25,715 bases of DNA from Pseudomonadota bacterium (GCA_021826485.1 JAKAZX010000009.1:1-25715); one strand, 5' to 3'; positions 13,894-21,252 are shown, counted from the stretch's first letter. Program-made: numbers and translations. The notes: generated from the letters alone by a model not told the origin.

Positions 13894-14169
13894 ATGCCGA
13901 GGCGCGTGCTGACCGGGCGTGTGACGAGCGACAAGATGGACAAGACCGTGACGGTGCTGGTCCATCGCAGCGTCATGCACCCGCTGTACAAGAAGTTCAT
14001 CCGGCGCTCGAAGAAGTATGCCGCGCATGACGAGGGCAATCTGTGCCGCATCGGCGACATGGTGCGCATCGAGGAATGCCCGCCGATCAGCAAGCGCAAG
14101 AGCTGGCTGGTGGTTGAGCGCAACGGCGAGGCGCTGCGCGAGCCCACCGCCGCCGTGACGCAGGGCTGA
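13894..14169 (+). CDS. rpsQ: 30S ribosomal protein S17
   Basis: S17 is a primary 16S rRNA binder with an OB fold. The 91-residue protein shows the family signature TGRVTSDKMDKTVTVLV followed by HPLYKKFIRRSKKYAAHDE. A short polar C-terminal tail extends beyond E. coli S17 (84). GAGGAG before the ATG is strong. rplN follows after 10 bases. Confidence 0.99.
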   Translation: MPRRVLTGRVTSDKMDKTVTVLVHRSVMHPLYKKFIRRSKKYAAHDEGNLCRIGDMVRIEECPPISKRKSWLVVERNGEALREPTAAVTQG

Positions 14170-14179
14170 GGAGAGCGCC

Positions 14180-14548
14180 ATGATTTCAGTCGAAACCAAT
14201 CTCGACGTGGCCGACAATTCCGGCGCGCGCCGCGTGCAGTGCATCAAGGTGCTCGGCGGCTCCAAGCGCAAGACCGCGTCGGTCGGCGACGTGATCGTCG
14301 TGTCCGTCAAGGACGCGATCCCGCGCGGCAAGGTGAAGAAGGGCGACGTGCATCAGGCGGTGATCGTCCGCACGTCCTTCCCGGTGCGCCGGCCGGACGG
14401 CAGCGCGATCCGCTTCGACGGCAACGCCGCGGTGCTGATCAACAAGCAGCAGGAGCCGATCGGCACCCGCATCTTCGGCCCGGTGGTGCGCGAGCTGCGC
14501 GCCCGGCGGTTCATGAAGATCATCTCGCTGGCGCCGGAGGTGCTGTGA
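14180..14548 (+). CDS. rplN: 50S ribosomal protein L14
   Basis: L14 forms inter-subunit bridges and is where RsfS binds. It is 122 residues, with MISVETNLDVADNSGARRVQ at the start, KVKKGDVHQAVIVRT in the middle and GTRIFGPVVRELR near the end. GGAG lies before the ATG. The stop shares one base with the rplX start (TGATG), so translation is probably coupled. Confidence 0.99.
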   Translation: MISVETNLDVADNSGARRVQCIKVLGGSKRKTASVGDVIVVSVKDAIPRGKVKKGDVHQAVIVRTSFPVRRPDGSAIRFDGNAAVLINKQQEPIGTRIFGPVVRELRARRFMKIISLAPEVL

Positions 14549-14868
14549 TGGCCGCGCGCATTCGCAAGGGCGATACCGTCGTGGTAATCAGCGGTGCCGA
14601 GAAGGGGCGGCGCGGTGAGGTGCTGCGGGTGCTGCCGCGCGACGGGCGCGCCGTGGTGCAGGGCGTGAACCTGGCCAAGCGGCACACCAAGCCCGCCGGC
14701 GTGAACCAGCCGGGCGGGATCGTGGAGCAGGAGGCGAGCATCCACCTGTCCAACCTGATGCTGATCGACGGCAAGACCGACAAGCCGACCCGCATCGGGT
14801 TCCGCGTGCTGGAGGATGGCCGCAAGGTCCGCGTTGCCAAGGCCACCGGCAACGTGATCGAGGGTTGA
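14548..14868 (+). CDS. rplX: 50S ribosomal protein L24
   Basis: L24 is an assembly initiator for the large subunit. The start at 14548 gives 106 residues with a KOW motif (IRKGDTVVVISGAEKGRRGEVLRV) split here between residues 5 and 28, followed by VNLAKRHTKP and NQPGGIVEQE. The frame is open upstream inside rplN, but the TGATG junction and family length fix the start. GGAGG in the end of rplN is the ribosome-binding site. Confidence 0.98.
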   Translation: MAARIRKGDTVVVISGAEKGRRGEVLRVLPRDGRAVVQGVNLAKRHTKPAGVNQPGGIVEQEASIHLSNLMLIDGKTDKPTRIGFRVLEDGRKVRVAKATGNVIEG

Positions 14869-14878
14869 GGAGGCGGCA

Positions 14879-15613
14879 ATGAAGGAACCGCAGAAGAAGG
14901 CCGGCAAGGGCGCCCCCGCGAAGGGCGGCGCCGCGGCCAAGGGAAAGCCGGCCGCCGGCGGCAAGGCGGCGAAGTCGGCCGCCAAGTCGTCCGCCAAGTC
15001 GGGTGGCGAGGGCGGCGCGGTCGCGCTGCAATCCGTCACCGTCGGCGCCGAGGTGGCCGCGGCACCGCGCGAGATGCCGCGCATGCAGCGCCGCTACAAC
15101 GAGGTGGTGCGCGGCGCGCTGCAGAAGGAATTCGGCTACCGCAATCCGATGCAGGTGCCGCGGCTTGAGAAGATCGTGCTGAACATGGGCGTGGGCGAGG
15201 CCGCCGGCGACCAGAAGAAGCTGGACGCGGCGGTGGCCGAACTGGCGCTGATCAGCGGGCAGAAGCCGGTCAAGACGCTGGCGAAGAAGGCGATCGCCGG
15301 CTTCAAGATCCGCAAGGGCCTGCCGATCGGCTGCAAGGTGACGCTGCGGCGCGCGCGGATGTACGAGTTCCTTGACCGGCTGGTCACCATCGCGCTGCCG
15401 CGCGTGCGCGACTTCCGCGGCATCGCCGGCAAGGGATTCGACGGCCGCGGCAACTTCGCCATGGGTATCAAGGAGCAGATCGTGTTCCCGGAAATCGTCT
15501 ACGACCGGGTGGATGCGATCCGCGGCATGGACATCGTGTTCGTGACCACCGCGCGCAACGATGCCGAGGCGAAGGCGCTGCTGAAGCAATTCGACATCCC
15601 GTTCGCCAACTGA
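14879..15613 (+). CDS. rplE: 50S ribosomal protein L5 with long N-terminal extension
   Basis: L5 binds 5S rRNA and contacts the 30S head (bridge B1b). The family core begins near residue 69 (MQRRYNEVV) and is complete: QVPRLEKIVLNMGVGEA, KTLAKKAIAGFKIRKGLPIG and the closing MDIVFVTTARNDAEAKALL. The total is 244 residues against about 180 for the family, because residues 1-65 are an Ala/Lys/Gly-rich, low-complexity extension. The extension looks real: GAGGAGG stands five bases before the ATG at 14879, while the internal ATGs at 15074 and 15083 lack a good ribosome-binding site. Confidence 0.96.
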   Translation: MKEPQKKAGKGAPAKGGAAAKGKPAAGGKAAKSAAKSSAKSGGEGGAVALQSVTVGAEVAAAPREMPRMQRRYNEVVRGALQKEFGYRNPMQVPRLEKIVLNMGVGEAAGDQKKLDAAVAELALISGQKPVKTLAKKAIAGFKIRKGLPIGCKVTLRRARMYEFLDRLVTIALPRVRDFRGIAGKGFDGRGNFAMGIKEQIVFPEIVYDRVDAIRGMDIVFVTTARNDAEAKALLKQFDIPFAN

Positions 15614-15647
15614 CCGGCGCGCGGACCGTCTGACACAGATTTGGAAA

Positions 15648-15670
15648 ACCGCCGGCGCGGGCCGGCAGGT
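15648..15670 (+). promoter_or_regulatory. Hairpin between rplE and rpsN
   Basis: ACCGCCGGC (15648-15656) pairs with GCCGGC-A-GGT (15661-15670) around loop GCGG, with one bulged A. It sits in the 76-base gap and ends just before the rpsN ribosome-binding site GGAGGG. A structure overlapping the start region of a spc-group gene could modulate its translation; this is inference. Confidence 0.4.
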
Positions 15671-15689
15671 TCCGGAGGGTGAAGAGAGC

Positions 15690-15995
15690 ATGGCGAAGAA
15701 GTCCCAGGTCAACCGCAACGGCATGCGCGAGCGGCTGGCCGGCCGCGACAAGACGAAGCGGGCGGCGCTGAAGGCGATCGTGATGGACCGGACGCTGCCG
15801 GTGGAGGACCGCTTCAACGCGACGCTGAAGCTGGCGCAACTGCCGCGCAACGGGGCGGCAGTGCGGGTACGCCTGCGCTGCGCGCTCACCGGCCGCTCGC
15901 GCGGCAACTACCGGAAGTTCAAGCTGTGCCGCGTGATGCTGCGCGATCTGGCAAGCAGTGGCCAGATCCCCGGCATGGTCAAGGCGAGCTGGTAA
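15690..15995 (+). CDS. rpsN: 30S ribosomal protein S14, long zinc-free type
   Basis: S14 lies in the 30S head and joins assembly late. The protein is 101 residues, the long form, and lacks the CxxC...CxxC pairs of the short zinc form. Family blocks are MAKKSQVNRNGMRERL, LPRNGAAVRVRLRCALTGR and SRGNYRKFKLCRVMLRDL. Its start has GGAGGG and GAAGAGAG upstream, after the widest gap within the rplE-rplO stretch. Confidence 0.99.
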   Translation: MAKKSQVNRNGMRERLAGRDKTKRAALKAIVMDRTLPVEDRFNATLKLAQLPRNGAAVRVRLRCALTGRSRGNYRKFKLCRVMLRDLASSGQIPGMVKASW

Positions 15996-16007
15996 GGGGC
16001 GCCGCCG

Positions 16008-16406
16008 ATGAGCATGTCCGATCCGCTCGGCGATATGCTGACCCGCATCCGCAACGCGCAGCGCGCGCGGCATGCGGTGTGCGTCGCACCGGGCTCCAGG
16101 CTGCGTGCCAATGTGCTTGATGTGCTGCGGCGCGAGGGCTTCATCCGCGGGTTCAGTTCCGAGTCGCCGCGCCCCGGCGTCTCGCAGCTCCGCATCGAAC
16201 TGAAGTACAACGAGGGCGAGCCGGTCATCAAGGAGATCCACCGGGTCTCCAAGCCCGGCCGGCGCGTCTATTCGAAGATCAAGGAGCTGCCGCGGGTCTA
16301 TGCCGGCCTCGGCGTCTCCATCCTGTCCACGCCGCGAGGCGTGCTGAGCGATGCCGAGGCCCGCGCCGCCAATGTCGGCGGCGAGGTCCTCTGCCGCGTG
16401 TTCTGA
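16008..16406 (+). CDS. rpsH: 30S ribosomal protein S8
   Basis: S8 binds the central domain of 16S rRNA; in E. coli it represses the spc operon. The 132-residue protein begins MSMSDPLGDMLTRIRNAQ and ends with GVLSDAEARAANVGGEVLCRVF in two adjacent blocks typical of the C-terminal half. A second in-frame ATG at 16014 is possible; the first is better spaced from AAGGGG near 15994. Confidence 0.98.
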   Translation: MSMSDPLGDMLTRIRNAQRARHAVCVAPGSRLRANVLDVLRREGFIRGFSSESPRPGVSQLRIELKYNEGEPVIKEIHRVSKPGRRVYSKIKELPRVYAGLGVSILSTPRGVLSDAEARAANVGGEVLCRVF

Positions 16407-16419
16407 GGAGGCGCGTTCC

Positions 16420-16953
16420 GTGTCGCGCGTAGGCAAATACCCTGTCGAGATCCCCGCCGGCGTGCAGGTGGCGATCGTCGGCCGCCGGCTGACCGCCAAG
16501 GGCAGGCTCGGCGAGATGAATCTCGACCTCACCGACCAGGTCGAGGCGAAGGTCGAAGGCAACAAGGTGGCGATCGCGCCGCGCGACGGCACCACGCCGG
16601 CGCGCATGATGTGGGGTACCACGCGTGCGCTGGTCGCCAACATGGTGCGCGGCGTGTCCGCCGGCTACGCGAAGTCGATGGAGATCACCGGCACCGGCTT
16701 CCGCGCCGCGGTGCAGGGCAGCAACCTGGTGATGAATCTCGGCTTCTCGCACGACGTGGTCTATCCGATCCCGACCGGTATCCGCATCACCTGCGAGAAG
16801 CCGACCGCGATCAAGGTGGAAGGCGTGGACAAGCGCCAAGTCGGCCAGGTGGCCGCCGAGATCCGCGCCTACCGCCCGCCGGAGCCGTACAAGGGCAAGG
16901 GCGTGAAGTTCGACGGCGAGGCGATCCGGCGCAAGGAAGGCAAGAAGAAGTAA
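16420..16953 (+). CDS. rplF: 50S ribosomal protein L6
   Basis: L6 lies near the sarcin-ricin loop and the factor-binding site. The start is GTG at 16420, giving MSRVGKYPVEIPAGV and 177 residues, the usual length. GAGGAG at 16405-16410 overlaps the rpsH stop and supports it. The frame is open upstream inside rpsH, without family similarity. The C-terminal signature RAYRPPEPYKGKGVKF is present. The stop shares one base with rplR (TAATG). Confidence 0.98.
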   Translation: MSRVGKYPVEIPAGVQVAIVGRRLTAKGRLGEMNLDLTDQVEAKVEGNKVAIAPRDGTTPARMMWGTTRALVANMVRGVSAGYAKSMEITGTGFRAAVQGSNLVMNLGFSHDVVYPIPTGIRITCEKPTAIKVEGVDKRQVGQVAAEIRAYRPPEPYKGKGVKFDGEAIRRKEGKKK

Positions 16954-17315
16954 TGGGCGCGAGCAACCTTCTGCGGGAGCGGCGGCGCGAGCGCCTGCGG
17001 TTCTCGCTGCGGCACAAGGGCGGCGGACGGCCGCGGCTGTCGGTGTTCCGGTCCGGGCGGCACATCTACGCGCAGGTGATCGACGATGCGGCCGGGCGCA
17101 CGCTCGCCGCCGCCTCCTCGCTCGATGCCGGGCTGCGGGCCGGCCTGCGCACCGGGGCGGACCGGGCGGCGGCGGCCGCGGTCGGCAAGCTGATCGCCGA
17201 ACGGGCGATTGCCGCCGGCGTCGCCGCGGTGGTGTTCGACCGCGGCGCCTATCTGTATCACGGCCGGGTCAAGTCCCTGGCCGACGCCGCCCGCGAGGGC
17301 GGCCTGGCGTTCTGA
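16953..17315 (+). CDS. rplR: 50S ribosomal protein L18
   Basis: L18 binds 5S rRNA together with L5. Starting at the TAATG junction it is 120 residues: a basic N-terminal arm (RERRRERLRFSLRHK), the core RPRLSVFRSGRHIYAQVIDD and the closing FDRGAYLYHGRVKSLADAAR. The middle is Ala-rich but in register. The ribosome-binding site (AAGGAAGG) lies within the end of rplF. rpsE follows after 11 bases. Confidence 0.98.
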   Translation: MGASNLLRERRRERLRFSLRHKGGGRPRLSVFRSGRHIYAQVIDDAAGRTLAAASSLDAGLRAGLRTGADRAAAAAVGKLIAERAIAAGVAAVVFDRGAYLYHGRVKSLADAAREGGLAF

Positions 17316-17326
17316 GGGGAAGCAGC

Positions 17327-17920
17327 ATGGCACGGGAACCGCGCGGCGGGCGCGACCGCGATCGCGGCGAGCGGGACGGCGGCGACGAGCTGATCGACAA
17401 GCTCGTCACCATCAACCGCGTCGCCAAGGTGGTGAAGGGCGGCCGGCGCTTCGCCTTCGCGGCGCTGGTGGTGGTGGGCGACCAGAAGGGCCGCGTCGGC
17501 TACGGCGCCGGCAAGGCGCGCGAGGTGCCGGAGGCGATCCGCAAGGCGACCGACCGCGCCAAGCGCAGCATGATCCGCGTGCCGATGAAGGAAGGCCGCA
17601 CGCTGCACCACGACGTGCAGGGCCGCTACGGCGCCGGCTCCGTCGTGCTGCGCTCGGCCAGCGCCGGCACCGGCATCATTGCCGGTGGCCCGATGCGCGC
17701 GGTGTTCGAGACGCTCGGCATCGGCGACGTGGTGGCGAAGAGCCTGGGCAGCCGCAACCCGCACAACATGGTCAAGGCGACGTTCGATGCGCTGGCCCGT
17801 TCCGCGAGCCCGCGCACGGTCGCCGCGCGCCGTGGCAAGCGGGTGTCGGACCTGCTCGGCCGGCGGGACGCGGCGCCCGCCGCTGCCGCCCCGGCGCAGG
17901 AGGCGCAGGCCGATGGCTGA
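17327..17920 (+). CDS. rpsE: 30S ribosomal protein S5
   Basis: S5 helps decoding fidelity and lies at the mRNA entry. The 197-residue protein has a charged Arg/Asp/Gly-rich N-terminus, the double-stranded-RNA-binding-like domain from about residue 20, the loop VKGGRRFAFAALVVVGD where spectinomycin resistance arises elsewhere, and the GIIAGGPMRAVFE block. An Ala/Pro-rich tail of roughly 20 residues follows the conserved core. The last eight bases overlap rpmD. Confidence 0.98.
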   Translation: MAREPRGGRDRDRGERDGGDELIDKLVTINRVAKVVKGGRRFAFAALVVVGDQKGRVGYGAGKAREVPEAIRKATDRAKRSMIRVPMKEGRTLHHDVQGRYGAGSVVLRSASAGTGIIAGGPMRAVFETLGIGDVVAKSLGSRNPHNMVKATFDALARSASPRTVAARRGKRVSDLLGRRDAAPAAAAPAQEAQADG

Positions 17921-18104
17921 CGAAACCAAGAAACTGCGCGTGACGCAGATCGCCTCCGGCTGCGGGCGCAAGCCCGGCCAGCAGGCGACGCTGATCGGGC
18001 TCGGGCTGAACAAGCTGCGCCGCACCCGTGAGCTGACCGACACCCCCTCGGTGCGCGGCATGCTGCGGAAGGTCGCCCATCTGGTGAAGGTGGAATCGCT
18101 ATGA
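17913..18104 (+). CDS. rpmD: 50S ribosomal protein L30
   Basis: L30 is a small 23S-binding protein found in many but not all bacteria. It starts at ATG 17913 within the last codons of rpsE, with AGGAGG at 17898-17903 nine bases upstream, and is 63 residues. The family signature is ATLIGLGLNKLRRTRELTDT, followed by VRGMLRKVAHLVKVE. Both ends overlap neighbours (8 bases with rpsE, ATGA with rplO). Confidence 0.97.
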   Translation: MADETKKLRVTQIASGCGRKPGQQATLIGLGLNKLRRTRELTDTPSVRGMLRKVAHLVKVESL

Positions 18105-18586
18105 AGCTGAACGCGCTGCGCGACAACCCGGGGGCGCGGCTGAAGTCCAAGCGGCTCGGCCGCGGCATCGGCTCGGGCAAGGGCAAGACCAGCGGCAAGG
18201 GCGTGAAGGGCCAGAAGGCGCGCGAGGGCGTGGCGCTGAACGGGTTCGAGGGCGGCCAGCTCCCGATCTATCGCCGCCTGCCCAAGCGCGGCTTCACCAA
18301 CATCTTCCGCAAGGAATATGCGCCGGTGAACCTGCGGGCGCTGGCGCGCGCGATCGAGGCCGGGCGGCTCGATGCCGGCCAGCCGATCACCGAGGCGGAA
18401 CTGCGCGCGGCCGGGCTGGTGCGCGGCGGCAAGGTGGCGGGCGTGCGCCTGCTGGCCAGCGGCGAGCTGACGCAGGCGATCACCATCACCGTGGCCGGCG
18501 CCTCGGCCGCCGCCATCGCGGCGGTGGAGAAGGCCGGCGGGAAGGTGACCACCACGGTCGCCAAGCCCGCGCCGGCGGAGGGCTGA
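18101..18586 (+). CDS. rplO: 50S ribosomal protein L15
   Basis: L15 is a late-assembly protein that binds several 23S domains. The 161-residue product shows the Gly/Lys-rich N-terminal arm (SKRLGRGIGSGKGKTSGKG), the GGQLPIYRRLPKRGF block and the C-terminal beta domain (GVRLLASGELTQAITITVAGA). It overlaps rpmD by ATGA. It is followed by a 108-base gap before secY, the widest gap since tuf. Confidence 0.98.
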   Translation: MKLNALRDNPGARLKSKRLGRGIGSGKGKTSGKGVKGQKAREGVALNGFEGGQLPIYRRLPKRGFTNIFRKEYAPVNLRALARAIEAGRLDAGQPITEAELRAAGLVRGGKVAGVRLLASGELTQAITITVAGASAAAIAAVEKAGGKVTTTVAKPAPAEG

Positions 18587-18600
18587 GCCGTCCGGCGGCC

Positions 18601-18633
18601 TTGCATGGGGCAGGCCCGCGGCGGCACTATATG
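18601..18633 (+). promoter_or_regulatory. Possible weak promoter upstream of secY
   Basis: TTGCAT (18601-18606) and CTATATG (18627-18633) resemble -35 and -10 boxes, but the spacing of about 20 bases is too long for a good sigma-70-type promoter. The CTATAT block resembles the -10 of the rpsM promoter (CTATAGT) and stands out in GC-rich surroundings. The call is tentative. Confidence 0.25.
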
Positions 18634-18642
18634 CGCTGAAGC

Positions 18643-18675
18643 GCGGCGCCCCTGGGCACCCCCGGGCGGCGCCGC
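18643..18675 (+). promoter_or_regulatory. 14-bp hairpin in the rplO-secY gap
   Basis: GCGGCGCC (18643-18650) pairs with GGCGCCGC (18668-18675), and CCTGGG (18651-18656) pairs with CCCGGG (18661-18666, one G-T pair). The loop is CACC and one C (18667) is bulged. TTCTCTG follows, a weak T run, so it could act as a partial terminator or attenuator, or as a processing site between L15 and SecY. The secY ribosome-binding site GGAG is ten bases further on. Confidence 0.5.
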
Positions 18676-18694
18676 TTCTCTGACGGAGTAGGGC

Positions 18695-20044
18695 ATGGCC
18701 TCCGCGGCCGAGCAGCTTGCTGCCAATCTCAGTCTCGGCACGCTTTCCAAGGCGACCGAACTCAAGAAGCGCATCTGGTTCACCCTGGGTGCGCTGCTGG
18801 TCTATCGCATCGGCACCTACATCCCGGTGCCCGGCGTCGATGCCTCGGTGCTCAGCGAATTGCTGCAAAGCCGCGCCGGCAGCGGCGTGCTGGGTATGTT
18901 CAACATGTTCAGCGGCGGTGCGCTCGGCCGCATGACCGTGTTCGCGCTGAACATCATGCCGTATATCAGCGCCAGCATCATCATCCAGCTCATGTCGGCT
19001 GCCATCCCGACGCTGGAGACGCTGAAGAAGGAGGGCGAGAGCGGGCGCAAGAAGCTCAACCAGTACACCCGCTACCTGACCGTGCTGATCGCGATGTTCC
19101 AGTCCTACGGCATCGCGGTGGGGCTGGAGAGCATGCGCGGCAGCTTCGGCGCCGCGGTGATCGACCCGGGGATGTTCTTCCGCCTGTCCTGCGTCGTCTC
19201 GCTGGTCGGCGGCACCATGTTCCTGATGTGGATCGGCGAGCAGATCACCGCGCGCGGCATCGGCAACGGCACCAGCCTGATCATCTTCTCCGGCATCGTG
19301 GCCAACGTGCCGCACGCGCTGGCGACGCTGCTGGAACTCGGCCGCACCGGCGCGCTCAGCCCGGTGTTCATCCTGGCCTTCATCGTCATTGCGCTGGCGG
19401 TGATCGCCTTCATCGTGTTCATCGAGCGGGCGCATCGCCGCATCGCCATCCAGTATCCGAAGCGCCAGGTCGGCACGCGCATGTTCGGCGGCGACGCGAC
19501 GCACATGCCGCTCAAGATCAACACCTCCGGCGTCATCCCGCCGATCTTCGCCAGTTCCATCCTGCTGATCCCGGCGACCATCTCCGGCTTCTCGTCGCGC
19601 ACCGGGGATGCCGGCTTCCTCGGCGTGATCGGCAATGCGCTGGCGCACGGGCAGCCGGCCTACATGGTGGCTTATGCCGCGCTGATCGTCTTCTTCAGCT
19701 ACTTCTACACCGCCGTCGTGTTCAATCCGCAGGAGACCGCGGATAATCTGAAGAAATACGGCGGCTTCATTCCCGGCATCCGCCCCGGCAGCGCCACCGC
19801 CGATTATTTCGACCATGTGCTGACGCGACTGACCACGGTGGGCGCGATCTATCTGGTCGTGGTGTGCCTGCTGCCGGAAATCCTGATCAGCAATTATGGC
19901 GTGCCGTTCTACTTCGGCGGCACCAGCATCATGATCGTCGTTTCCGTCACTATGGACACGGTGACGCAAATCCAGTCCCATCTGCTCGCGCACCAGTATG
20001 AAGGGCTGATTCGCAAGGCCCGCGTGCGCGGGAGGGGACGGTGA
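18695..20044 (+). CDS. secY: Protein translocase channel subunit SecY
   Basis: SecY is the ten-helix inner-membrane channel of the SecYEG translocon. The 449-residue protein has hydrophobic segments consistent with ten transmembrane helices. It also has the plug-helix region after IGTYIPVPGVD, the cytosolic loop KKEGESGRKKLNQYTRYLT, the ribosome/SecA-binding loop IQYPKRQVG and the C-terminal VTMDTVTQIQSHLLAHQYEG. GGAG at 18685-18688 is six bases before the ATG. The stop overlaps adk by four bases. Confidence 0.99.
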   Translation: MASAAEQLAANLSLGTLSKATELKKRIWFTLGALLVYRIGTYIPVPGVDASVLSELLQSRAGSGVLGMFNMFSGGALGRMTVFALNIMPYISASIIIQLMSAAIPTLETLKKEGESGRKKLNQYTRYLTVLIAMFQSYGIAVGLESMRGSFGAAVIDPGMFFRLSCVVSLVGGTMFLMWIGEQITARGIGNGTSLIIFSGIVANVPHALATLLELGRTGALSPVFILAFIVIALAVIAFIVFIERAHRRIAIQYPKRQVGTRMFGGDATHMPLKINTSGVIPPIFASSILLIPATISGFSSRTGDAGFLGVIGNALAHGQPAYMVAYAALIVFFSYFYTAVVFNPQETADNLKKYGGFIPGIRPGSATADYFDHVLTRLTTVGAIYLVVVCLLPEILISNYGVPFYFGGTSIMIVVSVTMDTVTQIQSHLLAHQYEGLIRKARVRGRGR

Positions 20045-20709
20045 GGCTGATCCTGCTGGGACCGCCAGGGGCGGGGAAGGGGACACAGGCCAAGCGGCTG
20101 GAAGGACGGTTCGCCATCGTGCAGATCAGCACGGGCGACATGCTGCGCGCCGAGGTGGCCGCCGGCTCCGCGATCGGGCGGGAGGCGAAGGCGATCATGG
20201 AGTCGGGGCAGCTCGTCTCGGACGATATCCTGATCCGGATGCTGGGCGGCCGCATCGACCGGCCGGACTGCGCGCGGGGCTTCATCCTGGACGGCTTTCC
20301 CCGCACCGTGCCGCAGGCGGTGGCGCTGGACCGGCTGCTGGCCGGGCGCCATCAGCGGCTGGATGCGGTGATCGAGCTGCGGGTGGACGCCCCGGCGCTG
20401 GTCGAGCGGATCGCCGGCCGGTTCACCTGCGCCAAATGCGGCGCCGGCTATCATGACACGTTCAAGCCGCTCCGCGTCGCCGGCACCTGCGATGTCTGCG
20501 GCAGCCACGACTTCGTCCGCCGCGCCGATGACAGCCGCGAGACGGTGCAGGCGCGGCTGGAGGCCTATGCCCGGCAGACCGCACCAATTCTGCCATTCTA
20601 TGCCGCCCAGGGGCTGCTGCACACGGTGGACGGGATGGCCGAGATCGATGCGGTGACGACGGAGATCATGGCGGTGCTGGACGGGCTGCCGGCGGCGACG
20701 ACGGCCTGA
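20041..20709 (+). CDS. adk: Adenylate kinase with zinc-type LID
   Basis: This cytosolic enzyme converts ATP and AMP to two ADP. The start is GTG, overlapping the secY stop (GTGA), and gives MRLILLGPPGAGKGTQ with the P-loop at residues 7-16. The AMP-binding block LDGFPRT is present. The LID domain carries four Cys (130, 133, 150, 153) in CxxC...CxxC, the zinc-binding form absent from E. coli Adk. The length of 222 residues fits the long class. No terminator follows; the next gene has its own promoter 31 bases after the stop. Confidence 0.98.
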   Translation: MRLILLGPPGAGKGTQAKRLEGRFAIVQISTGDMLRAEVAAGSAIGREAKAIMESGQLVSDDILIRMLGGRIDRPDCARGFILDGFPRTVPQAVALDRLLAGRHQRLDAVIELRVDAPALVERIAGRFTCAKCGAGYHDTFKPLRVAGTCDVCGSHDFVRRADDSRETVQARLEAYARQTAPILPFYAAQGLLHTVDGMAEIDAVTTEIMAVLDGLPAATTA

Positions 20710-20739
20710 GATGCCTCACAAACAATTGATACCCATGCG

Positions 20740-20767
20740 TTGACAGGCGGGCGAGGGCGGCTATAGT
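20740..20767 (+). promoter_or_regulatory. Near-consensus promoter for rpsM-rpsK-rpoA-rplQ
   Basis: TTGACA (20740-20745), a 16-base spacer and TATAGT (20762-20767) make the best promoter match in the window. It lies in the 165-base gap between adk and rpsM and would start transcription near 20774, about 100 bases before rpsM. GC-only bases follow the -10. Read-through from adk is also likely because no terminator is visible between them. Confidence 0.75.
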
Positions 20768-20840
20768 GCGCGCCCTCGGCGGCGCCCAGGCGGGCGGGGC
20801 CGCTGTTGCGTTTTCCCAGCCTTCAGGCGTGAGACCGATG

Positions 20841-20855
20841 CCGGGGTGTTCCCGG
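20841..20855 (+). promoter_or_regulatory. Short hairpin beside the rpsM ribosome-binding site
   Basis: CCGGG (20841-20845) and CCCGG (20851-20855) pair around GTGTT, ending five bases before the AAGGAG at 20860-20865. The leader of the alpha operon is a translational control site in E. coli, through S4, but there is no sequence resemblance that I can claim here. Confidence 0.3.
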
Positions 20856-20874
20856 AACGAAGGAGTATGGCGGC

Positions 20875-21252
20875 GTGGCGCGTATTGCCGGCGTGAACAT
20901 TCCAACCAACAAGCGGGTCGTCATCAGCCTCCGCTACATCTATGGCGTCGGGCCGACCAAGGCGCGCGACATCTGCGCGCGGCTCGGCATCGCCGATGAC
21001 CGGCGCGTCAACCAGCTCTCGGACGACGAGGTGCTGCGCATCCGCGAGCTGATCGACCGCGAATTCCGCGTCGAGGGCGATCTGCGGCGCGAGGTCGCGA
21101 TGAACATCAAGCGGCTGATGGACCTGGGCTGCTATCGCGGCCTGCGCCATCGCCGCGGCCTGCCGGTGCGCGGCCAGCGCACCCATACCAACGCCCGCAC
21201 CCGCAAGGGCAAGGCGGTGGCGATCGCCGGCAAGAAGAAGGTGACCAAGTAG
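20875..21252 (+). CDS. rpsM: 30S ribosomal protein S13
   Basis: S13 forms head bridges to L5 and the P-site tRNA. The start is GTG with AAGGAG nine bases upstream, giving MARIAGVNIPTNKRVVISL and 125 residues. An ATG at 20867 is out of frame. The family tail GLPVRGQRTHTNARTRKGK is intact. It opens the alpha group behind its own promoter. rpsK follows after 59 bases with no recognisable signal beyond a plain leader. Confidence 0.99.
   Translation: MARIAGVNIPTNKRVVISLRYIYGVGPTKARDICARLGIADDRRVNQLSDDEVLRIRELIDREFRVEGDLRREVAMNIKRLMDLGCYRGLRHRRGLPVRGQRTHTNARTRKGKAVAIAGKKKVTK

Noticed and set aside
17258..20086. Open frame of about 940 codons antisense to rplR-adk
   Set aside because: It has the same cause as the other long antisense frames: the reading crosses eight certain plus-strand genes and has no family features.
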